In this document: positions 46,131 to 58,480 of the stretch, one piece after another | Numbering within the stretch: position 1 is the first letter of the stretch | Layout: each line of letters opens with the position of its first letter | NCBI GenBank assembly: GCA_024529925.1 | Contig: JAFEUB010001421.1 | Coordinates: 843,501 to 907,500 of the forward strand | DNA length: 64,000 nt | Direction of reading: 5' to 3' | From: Ophthalmolycus amberensis | Taxonomy: Eukaryota > Chordata > Actinopteri > Perciformes > Zoarcidae | The notes under the pieces: generated by a model | Database searches by the model: none | Seen by the model: the letters and a program-made list of their open reading frames with translations, nothing else | What the model was told of the DNA's origin: nothing | Made by a program: the position numbers and the translations under genes

Positions 46131-46616
46131 CGGCGACCATGGCTCATGGGGTAGAGAGGGTCGTTCGGTGTCCGCAAGGTTGGCGGTTCGATCCTTGGTT
46201 ACTACATGTTCTGTGCCGCAGTGTTCCTGAGCAAGTACTAAACTCCCGACTGCTCCCCGGGCGCCTGTCATTGGCAGGCCCACTGCTCCCTACATAGGGA
46301 TGGGTCAAATGCAAAGAACTTTGTGCGACCGTGGCTCACTGGGTTAAGAGGGTCGTCTGGGAACCGGAAAATGCAGAGAACTTTGTGCTGACCGTGGCTC
46401 ACTGGGTTAAGAGGGTCGTCTGGGAACCGGAAGGTCAACGGTTCGATCCCCGACTGGGACGTGTCACGTGTCGAAGTGTACCTGAGCAATACACTGAACC
46501 CCCGGCTCCCCGGATGCCGATCAATGGCAGCCCACTGCTCCCTATATACAGGGATGGGTCAAATGCAGTAGTCAAATTTCATGTATATGTATATGACAAT
46601 AAAAATGGTTTCTTCT
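46131..46616 (+). mobile_element. Composite tRNA-derived SINE (three heads)
   Basis: The first copy (46131-46317) has A-box-like GGCTCATGGGGTAGAGAG and B box GGTTCGATCC (46185-46194). The second is only a head (about 46318-46379) that stops before its B box. The third (46380-46616) has GGCTCACTGGGTTAAGAG, B box GGTTCGATCCC (46440-46450), the shared body CACTGCTCCCTATATACAGG and a GACAATAAAAATGG tail. The second and third heads share a 52-bp direct repeat. Confidence 0.82.
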
Positions 46617-49600
46617 TTCTTCGTCTTAACCTTTGGAAGAGGCTTGCCCTCTGTGTCTTTCATGGAGGACATGCCGTAGATTCTTCAGACAGAAATGTGT
46701 GATTTTGCTTCCTCTGGCTTTGTCTCTATTACTATACAATTCAGTCTATTTACTGTACTGTCCATTTGATTTAGGTGTGAGGTAACTAGAGACCATCACA
46801 GATGTTCACAGCTGGCCTTAACATGGTCACAATCCGATCAGGAGTTGACAGCTCGGACCAAAGGTGTGAATGCACCCAAGACTCATTGAGATCCGCTCGA
46901 TCCAGAGCACATTCAGTTGTAGTTTGAGCTGCATGTTGTCACATTCTCTTTGCAGAGATGTGTTCTGGCATCTTTGGTAAAAATGCCAACAAAGCATGTT
47001 GTTATCCTTCAAGATATAATGGGCAATTTCTCAAAATTGTCATTTTTAGTTGTACTTTAAGCACTTTGTTAGTCAGTAACAATAACACAAATGGCAAAAG
47101 CAACAGATTCATTGTAAAATTGTCATCATTAAGTCATTTAGTGCTCCAGTTCTATGCCTTTTACTTGATGGATCTTGTCTGAAATGGTGGAGACCTCATC
47201 CTCTGGTACTCAGGACTCAGGGTTCGGCATCTGGGAGGATAATTCTATCTACTGTCTCTTAGTATTAAGTAGTTCTGCTTGATGAATAGGAAAACAGTTT
47301 AAGTCACTTTAAGTGATGCAGGTGAGTGAAGTTCAGAAGAATGGACACGCGATATAACTGAGCTGTAACACGCCAAAGAGGTGAATAAAGTGCTGTTAAT
47401 CTGGACGCCCATGCAGCTTTTGCAGACCCACAAGTTGGCACACTTTGAGTAAAACTAGACTCAGTATCTCAACAGAGGAAACGGGGATGCTGGAGGCAAA
47501 GTTAGAGGATAAAGGGTAAGTGGTATCGTATGTCAGTACAGAAGCAGGATGTCAATATCAGACTAAACACTTGAATTATACACATATGGAAAGCCAAATC
47601 AATTGATTTGAGAGAATGTCTAAAAAGTCTGTCTGTCAACATAAATACATGTGTTCCAAAACTGGCAAACCAATCAGTAAACTAAAATGATCCCATGACA
47701 TGTACTTAGTCTTAGATTCTTCACAACAGCAAGATGTCCTGCTCTGCCTCCAATAAAGCAAATATAAAGAAGTAGAGAAAATCCTCCTGGAATAAGAGCT
47801 TTTCTTGGCCTTGGCAAAAAGTTTGAAGGGAACATTTGCCAGTAAACTGTTCTGTTCTGAGAAGTAAGGTCCTTCAAAAAGGGCGACTTCAGAGTAATGT
47901 CCCTCACACTTTGACAATATTAGACTGAGAAATTGTATTGAGCAAAGAAAATTCATTCTGAATTTCAGTGTTTTGGCTCACATGCCACTATTGCTTCATG
48001 AGGAACACGAACAAGGCAAAAAGAAACTGTAGTTCTCAAAGCACCCACAATAATTGCAGTCAGATGCAAAAAAAAAAGTGTGTTTGTGCGGGAATATCAT
48101 CAAGGCAATATCTTTGGTGAATCAGCCCTTGAGACAGGGCATACAGAGGTTGCAAATGATCCAGCTGACTTTCAATTTCTCCGGGTTCTAATGAGCTGTG
48201 TGCTGAGGTAAATAAAAATAAAACACAAAAAAGTGCTGCTTCTAGATCCTCATCATTCAGCTTTTTGGGCCTTGCAAAATGTTTCACAAGTTTGACAAGT
48301 TCTGACAGTTTCCCAGATCGATTTATCTGAAGATGACTTAGGGTAGGCGTCAACATGGTTGATGAGGAAAGAATGCCAACCTTAATGCATTTTTGAGATG
48401 CAACAGCGATAACAAATGATTCTCTGCAGCCCGTCCTCGAGGAGACTGACAGACCGTAAAACGCTGACCTGGGACCTGCGTGAAAGGAATAATCACCAGG
48501 TGCGCTGAGCAATATCTCTTGATTTATTGAAGTATTGATTTTGTTGCTCAATTTTAGGGAATGGGGTCGTGGTGACACATGGGGCAGCAGAGGAAAGATA
48601 AATGTTATAAAAACAGACCCACCAGCAGAAACTGTGATTTACTCGTTGCATCGGTGTCGGCGTTTCCGGAGAGTCTCATCCGGCATAGAAATGTGATGTT
48701 CTTCAAATCCCACTTCAAAGAAGTCACTTAGGATTATTTACTCCAAGGTGATGATGAATAATTGATGGAACGGTTTTCCTCCATCCCTTGTGTCCAAAGT
48801 GGAGTAAAATTATATTTATGCTTGTTTATTCTGCCTCTAAACCGTGCAGACGGTGTGATATTTTGTCATATTGCCTCTTGTCTGTGTTCTTTTCTTCTTG
48901 CTCTGTTTCCTGGCAGCAGGCCTAGTCACTCTGTATTCACTGCAAATACAGTAGTAAACAGTACATTTAGAGGAATCTCATTGTGATTTACTAAGACCAT
49001 TAAAATGTTCCATGAGTGTACTCCCGAGCAAAACGAGCTTATTCAGAGTAATGACTATATAAACTAGTGAAAGTCTATACTTAATGACAAATAGATGCAC
49101 GTTCTGTGAATACGAAGAATATTTCGGCGCATATGGCAACCTGGCGGCGAAGGGTGCAACAATTGTTTTGCGAGCTCAATAAAGTACCTCGCTTCTTTTT
49201 TCTTTTCTTTTTTTAGCCGCTGCACTGGAGGCAATCATGTGGAGTCCGCTCTGCTCTTCAGAGGTCCATGACGCTGGTGGATGACATTTGGTGCTAAACT
49301 GAGTTTTTTAAAACAATCAAAAGGCGGGGTCGCAGCTAAATGCTTTTTCTATCAACAGTCCACCTCAAGCTCTTGGAAGGAATCAATAATCATACTGTAT
49401 CTGTTATTACAACTGACGGAGGATTGGAGATATCGCTGTAGTCGGCAAAACAGACAAGGTGTCTGCTGGGAGTTTCTTTGCTAAAGCAGTTTTTCATGGA
49501 TGACCTGAATTCAGTATGTCAGCCAATTAGCATTGGTGTTGCTCAATGATGCCTTACGTCACCAGGTGTAAGTAAAATGTATTAATTGCACGTACAGCTT

Positions 49601-49842
49601 AGTGCAGTCTACTCGAGCTGGCCTCCAATGTGACAGATCTGCATGAGGGATCCCATAGTTGGTTACTTAGTTTCTTGTGACTTGTGGAGGTTTTGTTGTG
49701 AGCTGTTAGGCTCGCCCCGTACGACTTCCTTGTTATATTGTGTGCTTGTGGTAGGGATCAGTACCTACTAGGCTTTGACACAGACCTGCCCTGTTCTCTA
49801 GGCCGCCCTTTATCAAGAATAAAGGGCTATTTAAGACACATC
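46617..49842. other. No gene recognised
   Basis: Contains a 172-codon minus-strand frame at 48060-48578 without any recognisable motif, and other short frames. No repeat family identified. Confidence 0.4.
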
Positions 49843-50470
49843 GGACCTCATGCAAGAACATTTTGGTATTGTTATCTTATCTTTCTCTTACTTGGATTCT
49901 GATGTTCTTACGAGTGACCAATGTCAGATACAGCAAACGCTCCAAACTTTAGATAACTGTGTCAATGATCGGCGTAAACATGATGAATGCCACCTGTGTG
50001 CGCGTTCATGACAATTATGAATTAGCATAATTAACATCTCAGCAATAGCAGATATAGCGACTTTGAAGTCCTACTTTCGGAGATCCGACAAATTTCCCTT
50101 TGGGGATGAATAAAGTATATTTTTATTCTTCTCTATTCTATTCTATCCATAAAGGAAACTTTGCCATTTTAACGTCACAATAAATGGGGAAAAATAGCGA
50201 GTGCTTTTAATGCCGCCTCGCCTGAGGGGGGAAATCTTAGGCTTGGATAACAGCAGACTGGACCGGCAAGTTCTCTTAAATCGCTGGTATAAGCCACTTA
50301 AGAACGTAACTGTTCGTACGACTCTCATGCAGGAAGCGTAATGAGAACAGATTTTCTCCGATTTTTTTCTCGTATATGCGATTAGTTCTTACTTTCTTGG
50401 TACCCATTGATTTCTGGGATTCACCAATGTTTTATTGTTTTTTTGCTCATCTCTGAGGCAGAACGTTTTA
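49843..50470. repeat. Old repeat DNA with retroposon-like tail
   Basis: 50091-50148 (TTTCCCTTTGGGGATGAATA then TATTC units) resembles the 3' tail of a fish non-LTR element. 50270-50400 (CTCATGCAGGAAGCG, GAACAGATTTTCTCCG) echoes 49850-49920 in diverged, partly inverted form. Boundaries are unclear. Confidence 0.35.
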
Positions 50471-51631
50471 CGAGTGGACGAGAGCACTTTTACCAAGATA
50501 GCAAAAAATCACGGTCCAGAAATTGTTTGTCAAACATGTCCAATAACAGTACCTCTATGTCTCTGTACTGCTGAAGTTCTTCTCTTGTCTCTCCAATTCA
50601 TGGGCATGTGCCAGAGTATTTGCACACGGCACAACACATGCCCTTATACAGTGTTTAGGTGCCATAAAATATGCTAATAAGAAACAATCGACCACACACC
50701 TCCAAATGAACCAGGTGCTTAAAGTAGGGGGGAATCCACTTCCCCTCTGTTTCAGGTGTGTTGGTTTGGGCCACACCAATCTTTAAAATCAACCTTCATT
50801 TTGATCTCAACAACACTCTTGTAAAGTTTCGTTGTGCCAAATCAAGCCAGGGACAATGGCCCCTTCGCCACCCCCTTGCCCGGACCAGGTGCATTGTCAA
50901 CTCAGTTTCTTGCACGGTTGCGACACTATTGCAGTGACACAGTCTGTCCACAGACAGATGATTGAGATAAATAGATAAATATCTGGCAAATTATTCCTCT
51001 GTGTGGTCATGTGATCTCTGTCTGGGGACTTTTAAAATTCAGGTTCCCGTGACATTAGATCATATCCAAACCATATGTATGTTGATTGATAAGGATGGTC
51101 AACCACATACTGTATGTCAATATGAAAAGTTTAACAATACAGGAACAGGGCCAAAACTTCTGCTTAACATGATTTTTCTAAAGAATGACAAAAAAGAAAG
51201 TCTGATTATATATTGTCAGGAAGTGACCGATGCTGGTTGCTTGATTAGGGGTTTAGTCTGGAGATTTCAATCAATAGCGGAGAACACTGAGGCCAGGCCC
51301 AATTAAATGCATGGGCCCATTATATCAGAAGTGATTGCATTGGCAGCACAGCGCCACACTAAACAAAGAGAGCAGTGATCAATAGACATCCTCTCAAAAT
51401 GGACAAGCTTAAGATTGTAGATTGAGAAGGCGGGAGCAAGAACACTGAAATCCCTTTAAATACCTTTCGAGTTGTACTTCTAAATATAGAGATTTTTATG
51501 AAGAGAACTGTCGAAAGCTCACATATCTTTGAATATTACCCCATAATGTATTTCCTATACATTACATGCATGACAGTCGAGCCTCTTTGAACATCAGTTC
51601 ATATTTACTGTTTATTACATTGTTTCCTGTT
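50471..51631. other. No gene recognised
   Basis: A 101-codon plus-strand frame at 51001-51306 has no motif I know and no supporting splice or promoter signals. Confidence 0.4.
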
Positions 51632-52459
51632 CTCTAAAGCAGTGATTCTCAACTGGTGGGTCGCGACCCAAAAGTGGGTCGCGGACCCGTTTTCAGTGGG
51701 TCGCGGGCCTTTGCCTGACGACAAAAAAAAAAAAAAAAGTTGTGATTTTATTTTGAAGGGCATTTTTTTTATGCAGCGGAATTATTCCAGCATTTACGGA
51801 ACTTGTTCAGTGGTGCAGGAAAAACACCGACCAATGCGTTGTGAATCACATCACGTGATGAAGCTCAGCCAATCAAATATGAGTATTCTGACAAGTTTCC
51901 TGACTTGAGTGAGATGTGCACACACCGTGACACACAGGGGAGAGACGAGGATACAGAGAGCAGAGCAGGACTATTGAGGTGTGGGTTGTGAAAGTCAAAT
52001 CATAGGACGATCTCCAAAAGAGAGAAATGTCCAGAGAGACCAGAGTCATTAGACTCTGACTGGACAGACTCAGAGGTGAATTCTTCAAACACTAATTTCT
52101 CTTTTTGGAAGATGAGAAAAATATAATATTATGGATTATTCACTTCACCCTGAATGAACTGAATTTAGAGCTACAGGGCAATTCAGTGAAAATATTTTTT
52201 CTAAATTTAATTTCATTACGTAATTTATTTTTTAATCCAGCTGTTATTTTACTTGAAATGAGAAGAACATGTATTCATGTATTTCTAATCCATCCAGTTA
52301 AATTTGAAAAATGAGAATAATATTTGTTAAGTTAAAATATAATTGATTGAAATTGTACTTTCTTTATTTGATTTGACAGTTGTTTACTACACAGAGACGT
52401 TGCTACTACTAGACGTCTTGAATATAGATATACCCAAATATATATATATATATATATAT

Positions 52460-54442
52460 GGCTGATGCCACCACGGAGTCGAAGAAGGTCTTCAGGAGTG
52501 CTCCCTGCACCCCAAAAGACCTCAGTCTCCTCAGCAGAAAGAGTCTGCTCTGTCCTTTTTTATAAAGAGCGTGAGCGTGGTCAGTCCAGTCCAGTTTATT
52601 GTTCAAGTGAACACCCAGGTACTTATACGACTTCACGACCTCAATGTCCAGTCCCTGGATGCTCACCGGTGTCGGAGGAGGGCGTTTACCCCGGCGGAAG
52701 TCCACCACCAGCTCCTTGGTCTTGCTGGAGTGGATGTGGAGGCGGTTCCGCTGGCACCATCCTAAAAAGTCCTGGTTTAGTATTCTCTGTCATCATCGGC
52801 GGAGATGAGGCCGACAATTGCAGAGTCGTCAGAGAACTTTTGCAGGTGGCAGTTTGCAGAGTTATGTTTGAAGTCCGAGGTGTAAATGGAGAAGAGGAAT
52901 GGAGCTAGAACGGTTCCCTGTGGGGCCCCTGTGCTGCAGGACACCCGATCTGACTCACACTCCCGTATCCGCACATACTGTGGACGGTTGGTGAGGTAGT
53001 CCAGGATCCATGCAGTGAGGTGGTGGTCCACCCCGGTCTGCTCCAGCTTGTCCCTCAGAAGCAAAGGCTGGATGGTGTTGAAGGCACTGGAGAAGTCGTA
53101 GAACATGACTCTCACAGTGCTTCCAGCCTTTTCCAGGTGAGAGAGGCATCTCTGCAGCAGGAAGATGACGCCGTCATCCACCCCGATGCCGGACTGGTAG
53201 GCGAACTGAAGTGGGTCCAGGGATGAACTCACCAGAGGGCGGAGATGGGCAAGGACCAGCCTCTCCAGGGTCTTCATCAGGTGGGATGTCAACGCCACCG
53301 GCCTGTAGCTGTTGAGGTCCTTGGGCCGCGGGTTCTTTGGTACCGGTACCACGCAGGATGTCTTCCATAGCTGTGGTACTTTCCCCAGCCTCAAGCTCAA
53401 GTTGAATATGTGCTCCGCTATCCCGCACAGCTGGTCTGCGCAGGATTTGAGGAGCCTTGAGCTGATGCCGTCTGGACCCGTGGCCTTCCTCGCCTTGATC
53501 CTCCTCAGTTCATTCCTCACTTGGTTGAGGGACACTCTGGGGGGTGGGGTGCTGTGTGTTGGAGTGGGGGTGGGTTGCTGGTCGTAGGGTGCTGGGTGTG
53601 AGAGGTGTGGAGGGGAGCCGAGTGCTGTGGGAAGGGGGGAGGTGGAGGGGGGGTAATGATCCACAGTGGATGCAGATGATGGGGGTTGCAGCAGCAGGGA
53701 GGACTGGGTGGGGGGAGGGGTGGATGGCTGGTCAAATCTGTTAAAAAATAAGTTCAGCTCATTCACCCACTTTTGGTCCCCCTCAGGCTGTTGGTTGGGC
53801 CCCTTGAACCCAGAAATCGCCTTGAGGCCCTTCCAGACCCCGGCGGTGTTATTCTGCTGCAGCTGGTCCTCCATCTTCATCCTGTAGACATCTTTCCCCT
53901 CCCTGATCTTCGTCCGCAGCTCCCTCTGCACAGTCCTCGGCTCCTCTTTGTTGCCAGATCTAAAAACCCTCTTCTTCTCCTTGAGGAGGGCCTTTATCTC
54001 CGGAGAGATCCAGGGTTTGCCATTTGAGAAACACCGTACAGTCCTGGTGGGTACGGTGTTCTCAACACAGAAGTTAATATAGTCCGTGATGCAGTCGGTG
54101 AGACCGTCGATGTCTTCCCCATGGGCATCACTGAATACCTCCCACACAGTTGTCTCAAAACAGTCCTTCAGAGCCTCCTCGGCTCCATCGGTCCATCGTC
54201 TAACTGTGCGGGTCACAGCTGGCTGCTTCTGTGCAAGAGTTGTGTACACAGGCAGGAGGTGCACCAGGTTGTGGTCAGATCTGCCCAGGGGAGGGAGAGG
54301 TGATGATATGTATGCCTCCTTGGTGTTGGCATAAAGAAGGTCCAGTGTTTTATTGTCTCTGGTGTGGCATTTGACATACTGGGTGAATGTGGGCAGAGTG
54401 GAGGATGGAGGGGCATGATGGAGGGGCATGATTAAAGTCCCC
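52460..54442 (-). mobile_element. Non-LTR retrotransposon fragment, truncated at both ends
   Basis: It starts within the endonuclease C-terminus and ends abruptly in the reverse transcriptase C-terminal region, directly against (AT)n at both borders. No 3' UTR, poly-A or target duplication is seen, which is unusual for an element integrated by target-primed reverse transcription. Clade assignment (CR1/L2/Rex1 group of the Jockey superfamily) rests on motif style only. Confidence 0.82.
52465..52776 (-). pseudogene. LINE reverse transcriptase C-terminal part, frameshifted
   Basis: Continuation of the LINE ORF2 after a small indel near 52770: ELVVDFRRGKR, SYKYLGVHLNNKLDW, LFLLRRLRSFGV and FFDSVVASA, which are typical of this RT family downstream of the catalytic core. 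It stops at the AT repeat where the family normally continues, so the 3' part of the ORF and the 3' UTR are absent. Confidence 0.8.
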
Positions 54443-54444
54443 AT
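52777..54444 (-). pseudogene. LINE ORF2 fragment: endonuclease end plus reverse transcriptase
   Basis: 555 open codons; the first few come from flanking repeat. The N-terminal part has TLDLLYAN and LGRSDHNLV, the end of an APE-type endonuclease (SDH motif). Reverse transcriptase motifs follow: RKATGPDGISSRLLK, SYRPVALTS, FYDFSSAFNTI, GAPQGTVLAPFLFSIY and FSDDSAIVG, where the catalytic pair is DD in a SDD rather than the usual ADD context. The frame ends at a stop near 52777, and the sequence continues in another frame. Confidence 0.85.
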
Positions 54445-54458
54445 ATATATATATACCC

Positions 54459-54555
<97 letters not shown>
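54443..54555. repeat. AT microsatellite
   Basis: About 110 bp of (AT)n with CCCAAATT at the left and AATTTGGGT at the right. It is the expanded right half of the same array seen at 40230-40390. Confidence 0.9.
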
Positions 54556-54557
<2 letters not shown>

Positions 54558-54639
54558 TTTGGGTGGTGGGTCCCGGCTTGTCATTAAGGGGTGATGGTGG
54601 GTCCCGCAGCCAGACCAGTTGAGAACCACTGCTCTAAAG

Positions 54640-55540
54640 TATCACAATGAACACACTAATGCTTGCTGTACAGTTAAATAAAATGGACCAGAGCTACTTT
54701 AAACCCGTCGTTTCGACAACAGACAATTTTAATTTAGCTGTGTGTATTACGCCAATTTCATGCACCGCTGGATTTGTCCTTGGTTATGACCCTTTAGCCC
54801 TCTGTTCCGAGCCGATGGGTATTGCCTGCTGCCATCTTTTAGTTTTCTCTGAGGTGCTCTGACAAGATATTGGGGCAAATGGGAGAAATGTTTTGCTCGG
54901 ATGACATGATGAGGAACAACGCGTCGGCGAAGCGGCAGGGTGGGTGCTGCTGCTCCTCATTAATCGCCGGAATGTGGGAGCCGATGGAAGCCTCATCGAA
55001 ATGCTTTCATGTGCGTGTAATTTATCAGCAATAGAAAGTATTCAGCTAATTATATACCTCGAATAAACTGTTTGCCACTTCTACCAGTCTAATTGCTTTA
55101 AAGTCGACGAAGGGCAGGTCTGTGTAGATGTGTAATTTGCAGCTGTACGGTGCTCGTAATAAACAGTATTTAAAATATGAGGATTGCATGTACAGTTACA
55201 TATTTGTCTCCAAACACTGTATAAATTATTGAGATATGCACAGACATTTCAAAGGCAGTCTTTTAGTGAAAATCATTGTTGGTGCTGGACACAGTTACAA
55301 AGTTGTACCACAAGTACTGTAAGGTGTATTTCCTGAATGATTAATTAATTTGCATTCGAGTATGAATTTTGACGTACAAATTAATAAGGAGAAAGTGGAC
55401 CAACTCAACAGTTATCGAAGTAGTCACCTGTTAATGTAACTGTTCTTTAGGATTATAGTACTTGTATTTATCAGTGTATCAATGTTTATCAATATGTATT
55501 CATATACTATTGTTATTTATGCACATAACATGGACGTGGG
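54640..55540. other. No gene recognised
   Basis: Short frames and AT-rich stretches only. Confidence 0.45.
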
Positions 55541-56134
55541 ACCTGAGGGTGCCTCCTAAAAGCAGGTATTATAAAGTGGGCTAGCGTGACATGTTTGGCG
55601 GTGACAATCCCGATATCTGCTGCCTCTGTCGAGCGGACATTTTCAGCCCTAACACTTATTGAAACGTATTCAAGAAATAAAACTAGGGAGGCTCGACTGT
55701 CTTCAGTGGCAATCGAGAAGGACCTCTCACTGGAACTGAACCGCACCGATGTTCTGTACAACCGCGTCTTTAAACTCTTTGCGATCAAAGAAAGGAGGAT
55801 GGACTTTGTCTTTAAGTGAACAGCAGCTTTGGTAAGTGAAGTGCTTTTGTTGTTTTACATCAGTAGTGTTACTACTGTGTTCATTTGTCTATTGTGACGT
55901 TTTCATGATCTGGTTAATATTGTTCCCTCTGAATGCGTGTTGTAGCGCCGCAGTTTTGCTGGATTGATTCTGACTATATACATTGTCCGTTAATGACGCA
56001 GCATCCCGTCATGCGCATATTCATGTATCTGCACTCTGCAGTTAGTGTATTTGTGTATTTTTTTATTAGGAGATGGTTCAACCGTAGTACGACAGCACTG
56101 AAGGCCCAGGTATAAAATACACGGCCCGCCACTG
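55541..56134 (+). mobile_element. 3' remnant of a hAT (CAGTGGCGGGCCGTG family)
   Basis: The right terminus ACGGCCCGCCACTG (ending 56134) is the inverted CAGTGGCGGGCCGT TIR of the element at 33410. Subterminal sequence matches that element's left end (GTATAAAATAC, GGCCCAGG). The left end of the element is missing, so the left boundary is approximate. Confidence 0.75.
55586..55819 (+). pseudogene. hAT transposase C-terminal dimerisation domain
   Basis: 77 codons ending in a stop: IPISAASVERTFSAL then IETYSRNKTREARLSSVAIE. This is the hAT dimerisation signature (hATC), normally the last 80 or so residues of a transposase of 600 residues or more. The frame is open and better preserved than the matching piece at 33660-33770. 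No start, catalytic core or promoter is present, so it is a fragment. An exon captured by a host gene is possible but unsupported. Confidence 0.75.
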
Positions 56135-57729
56135 GTAGCAAACAAGTATTTGTATTGGGAAAAAAAGGATTAAGCATTTGTTTTTTATCCGTTTTGTTAT
56201 CATATGTATTGGTCCAAACATTGAAGTGTTTCAAGTTTCCCCCTGAAACCCCAACAGTTTGAAACATGTCCTATTGGACATAAAGCCCATAATCCAACGG
56301 CCCGTTTTCCCAAAATGAAAAGCCCACTTTTTTATTCGACTTTGCTGTTAAAGTTGAATATTGGTGATGGTGAAGCTTCTTTCTTAAGGAGACGCACAAA
56401 GCCGTGCGTTATGATGGTTATGTTAACTGTTAAATTGAGCAAGATGTTAACGGAGTCTGGATAGTAGGGCTCTGACATCCAACTCCAGAGTGTGTATTTT
56501 CGGGATAGTGGGCCTTCGGAGAAATGGGCTTTCAGTCCAGTACGACCATTTTCCAACTACCCAGGTTTTGGCATAATGGGCCTTTGGGCAGCACCTGTGC
56601 AGGGCTAATGTGATTGTGTGCACTACATAGTGTTATCTCTGCTGAAAGCTAAAAGACAGCTTTAAAAATGTCTTGTAGCTGGATGCATTGTATTTCTATA
56701 TTCTTGTAGGTCTGTTAAGCTTCTTTTTTTTTTTTATTATACTATATTCATCCCTGTAAGGGGGAGATTTGTCTCTGTATTTGACCCATCCCTGTATATA
56801 GGGAGCAGTGGGATGCCCATGACAGGCGCCCGGGGATAAAGTTTAAGTTGTTTAAGTTTCAAGAGCACTCAAAAACATTGTTGTCTCAAGATTTCAAAAC
56901 ATGTAAGGAGTTAAAAACTCCTAGCTCAGCCTTAGGTATTATATTTTAAGATTTACAAAACCGTTGCATTAATATACAAACAATCGTATTTTAAGACAGG
57001 ATAACACTGTCCAATTTGTACATTTTATGATTATAATGGATTTAATGAGTGATATGGTATTACCCTTTATGTAGTGTAGCCTGTGAATAATGTTGCCTCA
57101 AAAATGAGTCTGTGGTTTAGTTAGTAATAAAAGGACATTTAGTTTGTTAACGTTGGAGAACTTGTCAGGCATTTATCAATAAAATGATCTTTTAGAACAT
57201 ATTCTGATTGGGTATATGAGCAGTTTTGAGTCATTTTTGTTCATTTAACTGTAACAGGTTGAAGTTATTTTGGACACAGCAGCTCGTTGACATAATTGTT
57301 GTCTGGTTATAGAGGGAAAGACAACCACTCTGGTGCATTGTGCATCCTGTGGGAGACTCCACTTTCTCAGGATCCACCTTAATCATTTATGTGCAACCCA
57401 CTCTTGCCTGTTTCAATCACTTCTGTGCGATTGTATTTTATGGTTAGGGCATAGCTCGACATTCTCAGCGGGATTCTTTATTCTGCACGAGGTGATGGGA
57501 GTGTAGGAGAAGACAGGCCATCTCTGCTTTACTAAAGCTTTAATAATTGTTCTGGGAGGGCACATGATGCTCGTACATTGTCTTTAACCTCGCAAGATTC
57601 CTTCTCATAACCTTGAGTCAATGTGAAGAGGGATGGCTTGTTTACAACCAAAACTAACATAGCTAGCATGCTAATACTAACTCCAATGTAAACCTATCTG
57701 CGTCATTATGTGTTGACATAGCCATAGTA
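56135..57729. other. Unassigned apart from a SINE fragment
   Basis: A purine/pyrimidine-biased spacer without recognised genes. See the SINE fragment at 56757-56838. Confidence 0.4.
56757..56838 (-). mobile_element. 3' body fragment of the tRNA-derived SINE
   Basis: Inverted relative to the SINE at 46131: it contains ATTTGACCCATCCCTGTATA, GGGAGCAGTGGG and ATGACAGGCGCCCGGGG, matching the body of the first SINE copy. The head and B box are missing. Confidence 0.75.
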
Positions 57730-58480
57730 TGAAGAGCAGGAAAGTCCACAGAGCGTGAGTAGGAGTGGAGGTTGGATGGGTCAAACAAACACAGGACTTT
57801 CACCCAGGAGACTGTTCATTTATTTGATCCTTAGGTTTGCTCCAGAAATGCAGACTTTATCAACGCCAGTTACGTGACGAACACACTTATTTAAAATAAA
57901 CAAACGTACTTATTTCGATAGACCACGATATTTCCCGAAGCTTACCAAGTACTTTTGTTGCCTGGTCCTAACCAAGTACTTTTGTGTCAACACGTTCCCA
58001 TTCCAACTCGTCACATACTGCAGGCTGGTCTCAGCCAGCATTTGTAGTAATACGAAAACTAACGCGTTGTTATTTGTGGATATCGTAGGAAAATGCACGA
58101 AAAATGAGGAGTAACTTTGCGTAAGATATCATACGACCTGTGAACTTCACATATTGATGCTTGGACAGGACCACTTGGCGACACTTTGTCACACACTGGG
58201 TAGCCCAGCATGTCAAACTATGACGCTCCACTACTGGTCGCAGTAAAATGGTGGTGAACATTTGTGAATTCAAACAAAAGCACTTTGATAGGTTAAGGAA
58301 AAACATCATGGTTGGGCTTACAATAAGTACGTTAAATAAGTCAAACGGAAACAACATAACATAAGTACGGAAAACCTGCAACTTGAAAAGAAGAGACGAA
58401 GCATCTGTATTTGACTCCCAGAATGATTTCAATGTTTGTTTCCAAAACCTAACAAAGCACGTTTTGTTGCACAGGTAAGC
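57730..58480. repeat. Diverged dispersed repeat (shared with 9.5 kb and 14.9 kb)
   Basis: It contains GGTCAAACAAACACAGGACT, AAGTACTTTTGTTGCCTGG and, inverted near 58270, AGCACTTTGATAGGTTAAGG. These blocks recur at 14845 and 9570. Likely fragments of one old family; class unknown. Confidence 0.45.

Larger units (their letters stand above)
51640..54631 (+). mobile_element. hAT (CAGTGATTCTCAACTGG family), copy 2, with LINE insert
   Basis: Perfect 8-bp target duplication CTCTAAAG (51632-51639 and 54632-54639). The same family and orientation as 39545-40457. The left part keeps the GC-rich GGTCGCGGACCC segment lost from copy 1. In its AT microsatellite, 52439-54560, sits a LINE fragment of about 1.98 kb, with (AT)n on both sides. 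Confidence 0.9.

Noticed and set aside
46131..46616. A functional tRNA gene
   Set aside because: A and B boxes are present, but the body and tail are those of a SINE and no cloverleaf is completed.
48060..48578. 172-codon minus-strand frame
   Set aside because: No recognisable motif, no splice or promoter context; acceptable as a chance frame in 64 kb.
51001..51306. 101-codon plus-strand frame
   Set aside because: No family resemblance and no supporting signals.
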